From positions 583,078-647,077 of the forward strand of contig JALVFE010000016.1 in NCBI GenBank assembly GCA_027030245.1: a stretch of 64,000 nt of DNA, written 5' to 3'. The DNA comes from Melioribacteraceae bacterium (GTDB taxonomy: Bacteria; Bacteroidota; Ignavibacteria; Ignavibacteriales; Melioribacteraceae). A program made the position numbers and the translations under genes. The notes under the pieces are model-generated. The model ran no database searches. It was not told the origin of the DNA and worked only from the letters and a program-made list of their open reading frames with translations. Of the stretch, positions 33,604 to 42,263 are shown in pieces; the stretch's first letter is position 1, and each line of letters starts with the position of its first letter.

Positions 33604-33649
33604 TTTAACCTCCATAAATTTTAATTTGAATGATATTTGCAAATAAAAG

Positions 33650-33665
33650 TGCAAAAGGGATGCCA
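33650..33665 (-). promoter_or_regulatory. Sigma-54 promoter of the stress/proton-ATPase operon
   Basis: Minus strand TGGCATC-CCTT-TTGCA. GG at -24 and GC at -12 are spaced exactly as required; TTGGCA and TTGCA are near-consensus. The next gene upstream encodes an NtrC-type activator with the GAFTGA loop needed for sigma-54, which supports the call. Confidence 0.75.
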
Positions 33666-33726
33666 ATGTTTTGCGGTATGTTAAGTTATTGTAAAATAAA
33701 GGATTAGTGAAAACATAAATTTCTAA

Positions 33727-33811
33727 TGCGAAAAAGGTTTTCACACCGTGCGGGAAAAAAGCTTTGTTTTGTGCGAAATGATAAAGATGATACGGGAAAC
33801 GCTGTTTCGCA
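33727..33811 (-). promoter_or_regulatory. Candidate enhancer sites for the NtrC-type regulator
   Basis: TGCGAAA occurs at 33727 and 33772, a looser GTGCGGGAAA at 33749, and the complement TTTCGCA at 33805. GTGCGAAA (33771-33778) and TTTCGCAC (33805-33812) form an exact inverted pair. They lie 60-150 bases upstream of the sigma-54 promoter, the normal range for activator sites. Confidence 0.5.
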
Positions 33812-35221
33812 CTAACGGAATATATTCGGGTCTATAGAATACTTCTTAATTAAATTTTGTAATTGCCGCCTATCGTATCCGCTGATATCGGCTGCTTTGG
33901 AAATATTGCCTTTGGTCTTTTTAAGTAGCGTAAGTAAAAACTTTTTCTCGATACGGGAAATTATTTTTTCCGTTTTAATTTTCCTCAGTTCGTGCAATTC
34001 ATCTTTTGTTAACGGAATTTCCTCATCGTCTTCCGACGTATAATTCTCAACAATTTCCTCCGGTAATTGTTTTTCTGTAATTCTTCCGTCTTTAGAAAAA
34101 ATTATTGCTTGTTGAATTACATTTTCCAATTCCCTGATATTACCAGGCCAACTGTAATTTTCCAAAATTTTTAACGCCTTTTCGGAAACGGTCAGAAGTT
34201 CACCGTGTTTCAGGTCTTTATACTTTTTGAGAAAATGTTCAACTAATAACGGTATATCTTCCTTTCTTTCCCGGAGCGGCGGAATTTTTAAATACACGAC
34301 TTTCAAACGGAAGTACAGATCCTGCCTGAAATTATTTTTTTCGACTTCCTCTTTAAGATTTTTATTAGTAGCAGCAACTATGCGCGCATTTGTAGTTAGG
34401 AATTTTGTTCCTCCCACTCTTGTAAATTTTTGTTTTTCCAAAACGTGTAGAAGCTTAACTTGCAAATCCAAAGGCAATTCACCGATTTCATCCAGGAATA
34501 ATGTTCCCCCGTCTGCCAATTCGAATTTACCTTTTTTAGTTGCAACCGCTCCGGTAAAAGCGCCGCGCTCGTGCCCAAACAATTCGCTTTCCAAAAGATC
34601 ATGCGGAATTGCACCGCAATTAATCTCAACGAAAGGCCCATCGGCTCTGTTGCTAAAGTAATGAATTGCATTTGCGAAAAGCATTTTACCGGTTCCCGAT
34701 TCTCCTTCAATCAAAATATTAGCAGGTGTATCCGCAACTTGAGCGATTAGTTCCATAATTTTTTTCATTTCGGGATTTATGGTGATAATCTCGTTAAAGC
34801 CTTCGTATTTTTTTATTTTCTCTTTAAGCTTTAAGTTTTCCTCTAAAAGTTTTCCGTAATTCAACGATTTTTCGATGAGCCTTTCCAATTCTTCAACATT
34901 AATCGGTTTGGTTATATAATCTAGTGCTCCCATTTTCATTGCCTCTACGGCATTTTCAATTGAGCCGAACGCAGTAATTAATATCACGGGAATGTTCTTA
35001 TAATATTTTTGAATCCGTTTCAATAATTCCAGACCGTCCATGCGCGGCATTTTCATATCGGTTAAAACCAAGTGAACTTTATTCTTCTCAATCAAATCAA
35101 CCGCTTCTTCTCCGTTACCGGCTTCCAAAACTTCATACTTATTTTTCAAGTTCAGAGCCAATACTTTTCTTTCTTTTACTTCGTCGTCTGCAATCAGAAT
35201 TGTGGGTCTGAAATTATCCAT
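33812..35221 (-). CDS. NtrC-family sigma-54 response regulator
   Basis: 469 residues: receiver domain (phosphorylated Asp55 in LTDMKMPRMDG), AAA+ domain with Walker A GESGTGK (~175; next residue Met instead of the usual Glu), the sigma-54 contact loop GAFTGA (~220), Walker B GGTLFLDEIGEL, and a Fis-type helix-turn-helix at the end (GNISKAADISGYDRRQLQNL). It should activate sigma-54 promoters when phosphorylated. Its start overlaps the kinase gene stop by 8 bases. The divergently located target promoter is immediately downstream on the same strand. Confidence 0.95.
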   Translation of the reverse strand: MDNFRPTILIADDEVKERKVLALNLKNKYEVLEAGNGEEAVDLIEKNKVHLVLTDMKMPRMDGLELLKRIQKYYKNIPVILITAFGSIENAVEAMKMGALDYITKPINVEELERLIEKSLNYGKLLEENLKLKEKIKKYEGFNEIITINPEMKKIMELIAQVADTPANILIEGESGTGKMLFANAIHYFSNRADGPFVEINCGAIPHDLLESELFGHERGAFTGAVATKKGKFELADGGTLFLDEIGELPLDLQVKLLHVLEKQKFTRVGGTKFLTTNARIVAATNKNLKEEVEKNNFRQDLYFRLKVVYLKIPPLRERKEDIPLLVEHFLKKYKDLKHGELLTVSEKALKILENYSWPGNIRELENVIQQAIIFSKDGRITEKQLPEEIVENYTSEDDEEIPLTKDELHELRKIKTEKIISRIEKKFLLTLLKKTKGNISKAADISGYDRRQLQNLIKKYSIDPNIFR

Positions 35222-37349
35222 TGTTTTCCCCGCTATCGATTTTATGTTTTATAATAAATTCGGTATTACCAAATTCAGATTTGAAATCGATGCTTCCACC
35301 GATTATTTCGACAATATTGTTTACTATCGCCAACCCAAGTCCGGTTCCTTCTTCCTTTGTTGTGAAAAAAGGATCAAAAACTTTTTCTTTATGTTCTTCA
35401 GCAATACCGACACCATTATCTTTAACTATTATTTTATAAAATTCTTTGTCTTTATCAAAAGTAAATGTTAGTCTGCCATCGTTGCAGTTAAAAGAATCAT
35501 CGTTTTGGCACCTTTCGTTTATTGCATCAAGCGCGTTAATTCCCAAATTAAGTAATGTTTGATATAATATATCCGCATCCGTAAAAATCACGGAATTGTT
35601 TGCTTTAACATTCATTTCTATTTGAATATTGTTTTTATTTTTCGATTGTAATGCTAACGCAACCCTTTCGAATAGTTCGTTGATATCCGTGCGTGTAAAA
35701 TTAACTTCATGTTTTTTGGAGAGTTTAAGAAAATCCTGCAAAATACGTTCGAGCCTGTTTATTTCTTCATCAATGTAATTCAACAATTCTTTTTTATCTT
35801 CCTCGCTGAGATTTTTGTTCTTTATGGTTTGGACGGACATCGAAATGGTGTTGAGCGGATTTCTAATTTCATGTGCAATGCCGGCAGTCATTTGACCGAT
35901 AGAAGCTAATTTTTCGAGCCTATATCTTTCTTTTAGTTTACGTTGCAATTCCTCAAACATTTTATTCCGGTGCAAGGCAAGAGAGACTTCATTTGACATA
36001 ATCGTTAAACGTTCTATTTCCTCTTCGGTAAAACGATCTGCATATTTTTTCTTTGCTATAAAAATAACAGCTAAAAGTTTATCGTTATATATAAACGGCA
36101 CAACAATTTGAATATTGTGCTTTTCAAAATACTCCAATAAAAACTTACTTATACGATCAAAGTTGAATTCGTAAATTTCAACTGCCCTGTTTAACTCTTT
36201 TAATCTTTTTATAAAATATTTATATTCTTTTGCCTCTAAAACTTCCTCGGGAGAATCCTCGTTATAAAAAATATCTTTCCTTTCGTCATATACAAAAAGT
36301 ATCGTTTTGCCGGTGAAAAAATTTTTGTCGATAAACGACTTAACAAACTCGAAAAATTCGTCTAAAGGTTTGTATTCTTGTATTTGGTTTGTAAACTTCG
36401 AAAAGTTATGCCGGTACTTAACAATATCTTTCCGTAAATAAGTATCAATTCTATTTTGAAGTAATCTTTCCAAAGGACGCATAAGGAAAACCAAAATAAT
36501 TATCAAAAAAGCGGTGAAAAAGAAAGAGTTAATTTTAAAATATTCGCTTACCGATTGGCTTAATCCTTGAATAACCAATACATAAACGGCTAACACAATA
36601 CTGGAAAGGGTTGAATAAACTATTCCGCTTTGTATGATCTTTGAAATCTTAAATATTTTGTAGTGTAGAATTACGTAAAGGAAAAAAATACTTATCAGAA
36701 ACGTTAATGACGTGGAAAGGAAATAAAACGAAACGGCTTCTTCAAGAATTGGTCTGAATACATTTATAATTATGAACAAAAGAAAAATTGTTAAGAATCC
36801 GCTTAAGAAAAAGAGAGTTTGGTTTCTTTGTCTTATTGTTTTTAGCTTAGGTAACTTTCTAAGAAGAACTACAATTCCCCATGCAAAGTAAATTATGGAA
36901 ATTATAATTTGAGTGAAGAATTTTAAATCGACATTATAACTTAATCTGTAGTAAAAAGTGTTTTCCGCCGAACCGAATTTGATTAGTTGAATTTGAAAGT
37001 CGGGAAAAGACAGAATTAATAAAACAACAGGGAAACCGAAAACCAAAACATAGAATATTAATTTATTGGCAAGACTGTTAAATGATTTTGGAAACTTATA
37101 TGCGATAACCACAAAAAAAGCCGGAACCAAAAAGATTATTCTGTAGAGAACCTGAGCCCCCACCATTGCATTGCCAAGAGTATGGGAATTAAGTATTAAT
37201 ATTTCTGAAAGGTTCCACATTGCAAACATTGCAACAAAAGCGGAAAACCATCTGTTCAAGTTAGCCTTAGGATTATCCAATATTATTATTAGCGCAATAC
37301 TAATATTGATAGTAAAAGATATTAGCGCCGGTAAGGAATAAATATTCAT
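35214..37349 (-). CDS. Sensor histidine kinase with multi-pass N-terminus and GAF-like domain
   Basis: 711 residues. About eight membrane helices in residues 1-300 (7TM-type sensor region), a cytosolic GAF-like domain around 320-460, then the dimerisation helix with the phospho-acceptor His near 492 (GIAHEIRNPLNTISMS) and an ATPase domain with N-box NLGINALDAI, DNGVGIAEEH and FTTKEEGTGLGLAIV. The layout resembles PrsK-type kinases that work with NtrC-type partners. The stimulus is unknown; a membrane or energy-state signal would suit the downstream proton-pump operon. Confidence 0.93.
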   Translation of the reverse strand: MNIYSLPALISFTINISIALIIILDNPKANLNRWFSAFVAMFAMWNLSEILILNSHTLGNAMVGAQVLYRIIFLVPAFFVVIAYKFPKSFNSLANKLIFYVLVFGFPVVLLILSFPDFQIQLIKFGSAENTFYYRLSYNVDLKFFTQIIISIIYFAWGIVVLLRKLPKLKTIRQRNQTLFFLSGFLTIFLLFIIINVFRPILEEAVSFYFLSTSLTFLISIFFLYVILHYKIFKISKIIQSGIVYSTLSSIVLAVYVLVIQGLSQSVSEYFKINSFFFTAFLIIILVFLMRPLERLLQNRIDTYLRKDIVKYRHNFSKFTNQIQEYKPLDEFFEFVKSFIDKNFFTGKTILFVYDERKDIFYNEDSPEEVLEAKEYKYFIKRLKELNRAVEIYEFNFDRISKFLLEYFEKHNIQIVVPFIYNDKLLAVIFIAKKKYADRFTEEEIERLTIMSNEVSLALHRNKMFEELQRKLKERYRLEKLASIGQMTAGIAHEIRNPLNTISMSVQTIKNKNLSEEDKKELLNYIDEEINRLERILQDFLKLSKKHEVNFTRTDINELFERVALALQSKNKNNIQIEMNVKANNSVIFTDADILYQTLLNLGINALDAINERCQNDDSFNCNDGRLTFTFDKDKEFYKIIVKDNGVGIAEEHKEKVFDPFFTTKEEGTGLGLAIVNNIVEIIGGSIDFKSEFGNTEFIIKHKIDSGENNG

Positions 37350-37483
37350 AATACCACTGGTATTTGATTAAAAAATATCGATTCGGTTTTCCCCTTTTGC
37401 TGTATATTCAACTTACCATTCAATTTTGAAATTTTCAATACTGCAACACGTCAAAATTGCTTTTAATTATATGAGATTATATT

Positions 37484-37505
37484 AAAAACCCCGCTCAATG
37501 CGGGG
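37484..37505 (-). terminator. Terminator of the FmdE-TauE-porin operon
   Basis: Minus-strand GCCCCGC-ATTGA-GCGGGG hairpin followed by TTTTT. It lies 11 bases after the stop of the last gene. Confidence 0.9.
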
Positions 37506-37515
37506 CTTAATTAAA

Positions 37516-38118
37516 TTAATTCCCGGCGCAATCGATACATACTTTTTTATCGCCTTTCACTCTGCCGTATTTTTCAACAACCATTTCTCCGCATTCTTCG
37601 CAAACAAAACCGTCGAAACTATGCGGAGGCTCTACCCAAACATATTCAAATACATCGGAAACATTCATAATCATTTCTTCGGGAGCCGACATTACTTTTT
37701 GCACCAACGGTTCTACTACTTCATCAGGTACTTGGGTTGGCGGAACACCTTTTTCGCGGTAGTTTTTGAAAAAGTCGGTGTTCTTATTCGCCAACATTGC
37801 TTCCGCTTTAGGAGTAACTCTTACAGCTCTATTTGTTTTTTTATCTACCAATGTTAAAGCCCATTTTCCTTTATGTGTTTTTTTGATGTTCCCTTTTCCC
37901 AAAGTGCATCCGGTTATTACTTGTACGCCATCGGCAAAGCAAGTTGCACAATGATCTTCTCCAAGATCCAAAATAGCTACGAGATTCGAGTCGCCTGTTC
38001 TTTCAACACCCAAAGCATTCATTGCCGCGGCTCCAACTCTTAAACCATTAGGCATAGCGGGGCATTTGTGTCCGTGAAATTTTTGTCCGAACTCCAACCA
38101 ATCATTTGGGTTTGTCAT
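37516..38118 (-). CDS. FmdE-domain protein with C-terminal zinc finger 1
   Basis: 200 residues. The N-terminal 150 match FmdE, a domain first named from formylmethanofuran dehydrogenase: FHGHKCPAMPNGLRVG, DLGEDHCATCFADGV, TGCTLGKGN. The C-terminus is a four-Cys zinc finger (CEECGE ... CIDCAG). In most bacteria these proteins do not take part in methanogenesis, and their function is open; metal handling has been proposed. Last gene of the minus-strand operon, 18 bases after the porin gene. Confidence 0.88.
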   Translation of the reverse strand: MTNPNDWLEFGQKFHGHKCPAMPNGLRVGAAAMNALGVERTGDSNLVAILDLGEDHCATCFADGVQVITGCTLGKGNIKKTHKGKWALTLVDKKTNRAVRVTPKAEAMLANKNTDFFKNYREKGVPPTQVPDEVVEPLVQKVMSAPEEMIMNVSDVFEYVWVEPPHSFDGFVCEECGEMVVEKYGRVKGDKKVCIDCAGN

Positions 38119-38136
38119 TTTACTTCTCCTTTTTGG

Positions 38137-39129
38137 TTAATTAAAGAAATATTGTAATTGAGTAATGAAATAAAATTCGTTATGAAACTGCGTTCCCCCA
38201 TGAACCATTAATTTTAATTTGTGACTTTCAAACAACCGATTGTATCCTACTTTCAGCCATTGATAATCTTGCATGTTTGTATTCAAATCATTTAGTATTT
38301 CCGTTGATATTACAAATTGATCTTTCGGTGTTGCGTTAAAGCTTATCAGCGCATAGTAACCGTCAACCTTATAATCTCCAAAAATAGCTTTGAGATACTC
38401 TGCTTGTATTTGAACTTTATCCAACTTCAACAATGTTTCTATCCCATATCTGAAATCTTTACCGGTATAAATTGTCCCTTTGCCAAGTATTGTTGAAAAA
38501 TCGGCATTCTTTACTTTTCTATACATTGCCGAAGCACCCAAATGCAAATAGGTTTTGTCAGTAATATTAAAAACAAAAAAGCTTCTTAAATTGTATAAAA
38601 AATCTGCCGAGTTATGATTCTTTAAGTTCGCACCGTTTCCGTTAAACACACCTGCAGCTACATTAATTCTTTTATTAGAGAAAGCTAAATGTGTTTGAAT
38701 TCCAATATCCCTTGCACTTGTTTGTGCGGCGGGAATTAATTTATTAACGGATTCAGCGCGTTCAATTACCGGAATTTTCCAATCAGGCTGAAGTCTTTGA
38801 AGACTGAATTCGGGAATTTGTTGTCCCAATCTCACGTATCCGAAACCGAAATTATATGTAGCATAAACATCCAACAATCCGAAGTACCCGGTTTTATTAT
38901 ACTTAAAGATTCCCATAACTTTATAGCTCAATTCATTTAATGAACCCACATTTCCTTTAACCCAAAGCTTTGCGCGCCTGATTATAAATCCTTGCGAATC
39001 ATTATTCTTCTTATAAAAACGGATTTGTGTATATCCATTCCAATTGAAGTGATTATTACCCGGCTTTGCTTTAGCAAGCGGCGCTGATAATAAAACAAGT
39101 GCAATAAAGTAACCCGGAATTCTTTTCAT
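38137..39129 (-). CDS. Porin-like outer-membrane beta-barrel protein
   Basis: 330 residues starting at the ATG that overlaps the TauE stop (ATGA, 39126-39129); upstream codons inside TauE are unlikely. Signal peptide 1-20 ending AKA. Then GYTQIRFYKKN and FIIRRAKLWVKG, similar to phosphate-selective-porin-type barrels, and a C-terminal strand ending YFFN. It likely provides the outer-membrane passage for the substrate of the co-transcribed TauE permease. Confidence 0.8.
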   Translation of the reverse strand: MKRIPGYFIALVLLSAPLAKAKPGNNHFNWNGYTQIRFYKKNNDSQGFIIRRAKLWVKGNVGSLNELSYKVMGIFKYNKTGYFGLLDVYATYNFGFGYVRLGQQIPEFSLQRLQPDWKIPVIERAESVNKLIPAAQTSARDIGIQTHLAFSNKRINVAAGVFNGNGANLKNHNSADFLYNLRSFFVFNITDKTYLHLGASAMYRKVKNADFSTILGKGTIYTGKDFRYGIETLLKLDKVQIQAEYLKAIFGDYKVDGYYALISFNATPKDQFVISTEILNDLNTNMQDYQWLKVGYNRLFESHKLKLMVHGGTQFHNEFYFITQLQYFFN

Positions 39130-39878
39130 GAAAGTGCTCCTATCAATAATTTTATAGCAACTGCAAAGAGAACTACAGCATAAAGTGTTTTCACCCATTT
39201 GGGTTTTGCTTTTCCGCTCATAAAACTACCACCGAGTTGCGAGCCTACAATAACCGCAATGACAACTATTATTGTTAAGGTCCAATTAAAATGCCCTTCG
39301 GCTACATGACCGAGATAACCGGAAAATGAAGAGAATGTAACAACGAATGCCGTTGTAGCGGCTGCTTGTTTGGTTTTGTAACCCATCCACATTAAAATGG
39401 GTGCAATTATAAATCCCCCGCCCAAACCGAGCATACCGCCCATGAAGCCGGCAAATGCCCCGACTCCACCACCAATTACCGATCTTTTTTTCAATGGCAT
39501 AATCTGTTCGGGTTCGGGGTTTTTAGCAAAAAACACCATGCGAACCGCGGCAGCCAGAACAGCAACAGCAAAAAGGATGAGTAAAGTTTTAACGGGAACA
39601 AATTGTGCAGTGTAAGCGCCAAGTGGCGCAAACAGTAATGCAGCTACCGCCATTGCCATTCCGCCTTTCCAATCCACTAATTTTTTCCTTGAATAAGGAA
39701 TCAACGCCAGCAACGTATTTAACCCGTTAAGCAGAAGGCCTAAAGGAATTGCAACGGCTTTTACATCAAAGCCGGCCCATTTTAATACCGGCACATAAAT
39801 CATTCCCCCTCCGAGTCCCAACATTGCGAAAAGGAATGATGCAGCAAATATTATTACAGCAATTAGAGCATAGAACAT
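39126..39878 (-). CDS. TauE/SafE-family membrane permease
   Basis: 250 residues with eight membrane helices in two halves, each starting with the family block (LGLGGGMIYVPVLKWAGFD and LGLGGGFIIAPILMWMGYK). The family exports or imports sulfonates, sulfite and related small anions. It begins one base after the preceding FmdE gene and overlaps the porin start, so transport and FmdE functions are tightly coupled. Confidence 0.92.
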   Translation of the reverse strand: MFYALIAVIIFAASFLFAMLGLGGGMIYVPVLKWAGFDVKAVAIPLGLLLNGLNTLLALIPYSRKKLVDWKGGMAMAVAALLFAPLGAYTAQFVPVKTLLILFAVAVLAAAVRMVFFAKNPEPEQIMPLKKRSVIGGGVGAFAGFMGGMLGLGGGFIIAPILMWMGYKTKQAAATTAFVVTFSSFSGYLGHVAEGHFNWTLTIIVVIAVIVGSQLGGSFMSGKAKPKWVKTLYAVVLFAVAIKLLIGALS

Positions 39879-39879
39879 T

Positions 39880-40512
39880 TTATTCTCCTATTTCAATCCG
39901 TGGTCTGATAATGTTTTCGAAATTCTCATAACCCGAACAGGGGATGCACACGTTTTTACCATTTGATTTTCTTAAATAGTGTTCAAAGACATACTCACCG
40001 CAGTCTTCACATTTAGCTTTACTAAACGAGGTAAGTGGCGGACTAAACTTGAAGTTTTCTAACATTTTGGTATTAAACAATTCATTATTTTCAGCAGTCA
40101 GAACAATCTTAATTACATCTTCGGCAATATCAGTCGGAATATCCGAAGGTTTTACTCCTTGTTTCCTGAGTTTGAAAAACTCATGAGGAGATATTTTATC
40201 GACAAAATCATTCTTTAACGAAATTCTCACCGCTCCTTTCCCAGGATAATAAAACATTGCGGCTACTTTTCCGTAAAACATTTTGTGGATTTGACCTTTG
40301 CCAAATGTAGCGCTTGTTGCGGCCATTATGCCGTCTTGCATACATCCTTGCGGATGCCCTATCCCCATTTCTGAAAATACAAACATTTCATGATTTAATG
40401 ATCTTCCAACATCCAACATTTGCATAGCAAGATGCCCCATACGGTAACCGATTGGCATGAACGGACATTTATGCCCGTGAAATTCGTATGCCCACGTTGG
40501 TATTTGAAACAT
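39880..40512 (-). CDS. FmdE-domain protein with C-terminal zinc finger 2
   Basis: 210 residues, paralogue of the protein at 37516: FHGHKCPFMPIGYRMG, GIGHPQGCMQDGI, SATFGKGQIH, and a C-terminal zinc finger (CEDCGEYV ... CIPCSG). The middle Cys block differs from the first paralogue (HPQGCMQDG against DHCATCFADG), suggesting different ligands. First gene of the operon, with a TetR-type operator directly in front. Confidence 0.88.
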   Translation of the reverse strand: MFQIPTWAYEFHGHKCPFMPIGYRMGHLAMQMLDVGRSLNHEMFVFSEMGIGHPQGCMQDGIMAATSATFGKGQIHKMFYGKVAAMFYYPGKGAVRISLKNDFVDKISPHEFFKLRKQGVKPSDIPTDIAEDVIKIVLTAENNELFNTKMLENFKFSPPLTSFSKAKCEDCGEYVFEHYLRKSNGKNVCIPCSGYENFENIIRPRIEIGE

Positions 40513-40528
40513 TGCAGCCTCCTTTTAT

Positions 40529-40548
40529 TAAGTATGTGCTTACTTACA
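40529..40548 (-). promoter_or_regulatory. TetR-type operator before the FmdE operon
   Basis: Perfect inverted repeat TAAGTA-6 nt-TACTTA at 40529-40546, and the word CTTACTTACA at 40539-40548 that also occurs in front of the tetR gene. It lies 17 bases before the FmdE start. Confidence 0.65.
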
Positions 40549-40566
40549 TATTCCATTAAATTTTTT

Positions 40567-41166
40567 TCAGTTTTTTAACACATTTATCACTAATTCGTAC
40601 ATCCTTCTGCAAAAGTTTTTCATATTTATTCCCTTTTTGTTTAAGATGTATTCGATATTAAATGTTATCGGGATTCCCATATATAACGTTGCAACATCCG
40701 AAGGATTAATATTTTTCTCCCAAATATTTTCACTAATACCTTCTTTTATTATTTTAGCGATAAGTCCTTTCTGATCCGAAAATATTCTTCTTAGCCTTCC
40801 GATTAGTTCTTTATCACCCAAATGTGTTGCTTCCGAAAACAATAGAATTGTTATTCCTCTATTGGCTTTTAAATATTGAACATGGTAGCAAAGGAAATTG
40901 AAAAGTTTCTCTTCGGGAGACAATGAGCCGTTAGCAATTTCTTTCAAGCCTGCAACAAGCTCGTTTTCAACATCTTCCATTATTCCCTTGATTATATCCC
41001 TTTTTGTGGGGAAATGTCGGAATATTGCCCCTTCTGTAAGTCCTACTTTTTTTGCTAAATTTCTGGTGGAAAGATTGTGTAGTCCTTCCTGTGCAATAAT
41101 TTCTAATACTGCTTGCTTAATTTGTTTTTGTCTTATCGCTGTTTCGAGCCGTTCTGTTTTCTTCAT
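40567..41166 (-). CDS. TetR-family transcriptional repressor
   Basis: 199 residues. N-terminal helix-turn-helix LSTRNLAKKVGLTEGAIFRHFPTKRDII (37-64), followed by a helical ligand-binding domain with no diagnostic motif. It is 54 bases upstream of the FmdE-TauE-porin operon on the same strand, and both have a shared operator word, so it probably represses itself and the operon. The ligand may be the transported compound. Confidence 0.92.
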   Translation of the reverse strand: MKKTERLETAIRQKQIKQAVLEIIAQEGLHNLSTRNLAKKVGLTEGAIFRHFPTKRDIIKGIMEDVENELVAGLKEIANGSLSPEEKLFNFLCYHVQYLKANRGITILLFSEATHLGDKELIGRLRRIFSDQKGLIAKIIKEGISENIWEKNINPSDVATLYMGIPITFNIEYILNKKGINMKNFCRRMYELVINVLKN

Positions 41167-41185
41167 AGGAGGAACTAACTAATTA

Positions 41186-41232
41186 TGTAATCACTTACTT
41201 ACAAAGTTAACTGAATTTTTTCGCAAAAACAA
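41186..41232 (-). promoter_or_regulatory. tetR promoter and overlapping operator
   Basis: Minus strand: TTG (41232-41230), 20 bases, TAACTTTG (41209-41202), an exact TAnnTTTG box. The operator TGTAA-8 nt-TTACA (41186-41203) overlaps the box and contains CTTACTTACA, shared with the FmdE operator. Confidence 0.7.
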
Positions 41233-41293
41233 GATGTAAAATTAAAATTAGCGAACACCGGGGCTATCGAGCTAACCCCGGCATTCAACTGAA

Positions 41294-41533
41294 CTATTTT
41301 TCAAGTTCACGTATTCTTTTTTCTACAGCCTCTAACTCGGCTTCCAGATCTTTTTTAAGCAGCTCCAGACGGTCTTTGTAACGTCTTAGAATAGCCAATT
41401 CGTCCATAACGGGGAACTCGTATCCCATAAAATTGGGACCGAATCCGAAGGGACCCATTCCAAATCCCCTTCCGAATCCGAAACCATGACCGAAATTGCC
41501 TTTCCAATAATGTGGTCCGTGCATTTTACTCAC
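41294..41533 (-). CDS. Small Gly/Phe-rich protein with C-terminal coiled coil (DUF5320-like)
   Basis: 79 residues. The N-terminal half is Gly, Phe, His and Met rich (HGFGFGRGFGMGPFGFG) and the C-terminal half is a coiled coil (LELLKKDLEAELEAVEKRI). This is the pattern of DUF5320-type proteins seen near metal or redox genes. The start has GGAGG at 8 bases. It has the same ArsR-type operator as the gene at 41694, so the two form a regulon. Confidence 0.75.
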   Translation of the reverse strand: MSKMHGPHYWKGNFGHGFGFGRGFGMGPFGFGPNFMGYEFPVMDELAILRRYKDRLELLKKDLEAELEAVEKRIRELEK

Positions 41534-41588
41534 CTCCTTTGTTTGGATTTAATTTATAATATTACTTTCGTTATTTCGCTATTTTATT

Positions 41589-41606
41589 ATTGCACAATCT
41601 TGCAAT
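41589..41606 (-). promoter_or_regulatory. ArsR-type operator of the DUF5320-like gene
   Basis: ATTGCA-CAATCT-TGCAAT, an exact inverted repeat with a 6-base spacer. Same half-sites and spacing as at 42059. Confidence 0.7.
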
Positions 41607-41693
41607 GATAAACAAAAAAAATTTATAATTTGTTCCCCGCTAAAAGACAAATCCGTTGTTATAAAATTCCGCATTAATAAAAACATCCTTTCT

Positions 41694-42035
41694 TTATCTA
41701 AAAAATTGTTGGAATCTATTAAACCAATCTTTAGTAATTTCCGTAGCCAAGTCGATTACTTTCAATACTCTATCATCCGCCAGTTCGAAATAGAGAAATA
41801 CACCTTCTTTTCTTGCCGAAACTAATCCAATATTTCTTAACATCATTAAATGCCTTGAGACAACCGAAGGATCGAGTTCCAAAACTTTTATTAATTCGGC
41901 GGAGCTTTTTTCTCCTTTTTTCAGACTTTCCAATATTTTAATACGTTGATCACTAGCAAGCGCCATGAAAAATTTACTTCTGGGATCCATCATCGGTCCC
42001 ATCATTCTTCCGCCCATTCGTCTTCCGCGTCTCAT
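41694..42035 (-). CDS. ArsR-family winged-helix regulator
   Basis: 113 residues. The helix-turn-helix SSAELIKVLELDPSVVSRHLMMLRNIGLVSARK and wing EGVFLYFELAD are typical. It has no Cys in the recognition helix, so it is not an arsenic sensor of the classical kind. The N-terminus is Arg/Gly/Met rich (RRGRRMGGRMMGPMMDPRS). The promoter carries an inverted repeat that is also in front of the DUF5320-like gene. Adjacent metal ATPase genes suggest a metal or redox cue. Confidence 0.92.
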   Translation of the reverse strand: MRRGRRMGGRMMGPMMDPRSKFFMALASDQRIKILESLKKGEKSSAELIKVLELDPSVVSRHLMMLRNIGLVSARKEGVFLYFELADDRVLKVIDLATEITKDWFNRFQQFFR

Positions 42036-42058
42036 AAAGCTCCTTGTATGATTGTGTT

Positions 42059-42106
42059 ATTGCATATTTGTGCAATAAAGTTACCATTATTCCGGCAATT
42101 TGTCAA
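42059..42106 (-). promoter_or_regulatory. Promoter and operator of the ArsR-family gene at 41694
   Basis: Minus strand: TTG (42106-42104), 20 bases, TAACTTTA (42083-42076), one mismatch from TAnnTTTG. The operator ATTGCA-TATTTG-TGCAAT at 42059-42076 abuts the box, as expected for autorepression. Confidence 0.68.
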
Positions 42107-42263
42107 GTTTTACATGATTATTATTTATTGATTTTTTCAAAAAATTGTTAATACGCTGACACATTCATTTCCCGGAAATTCTTTTTTTCAATAGTCTTCC
42201 ACACTAACTTATATTTTTTTTATATTTGTCAAGCAATACAAATCAATAACTTGAAAGGGATTT

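Noticed and set aside
42221..42228. TATATTTG box before the membrane-anchored gene at 42264
   Set aside because: The upstream TTG at the right spacing is missing; the word can arise by chance in AT-rich DNA.
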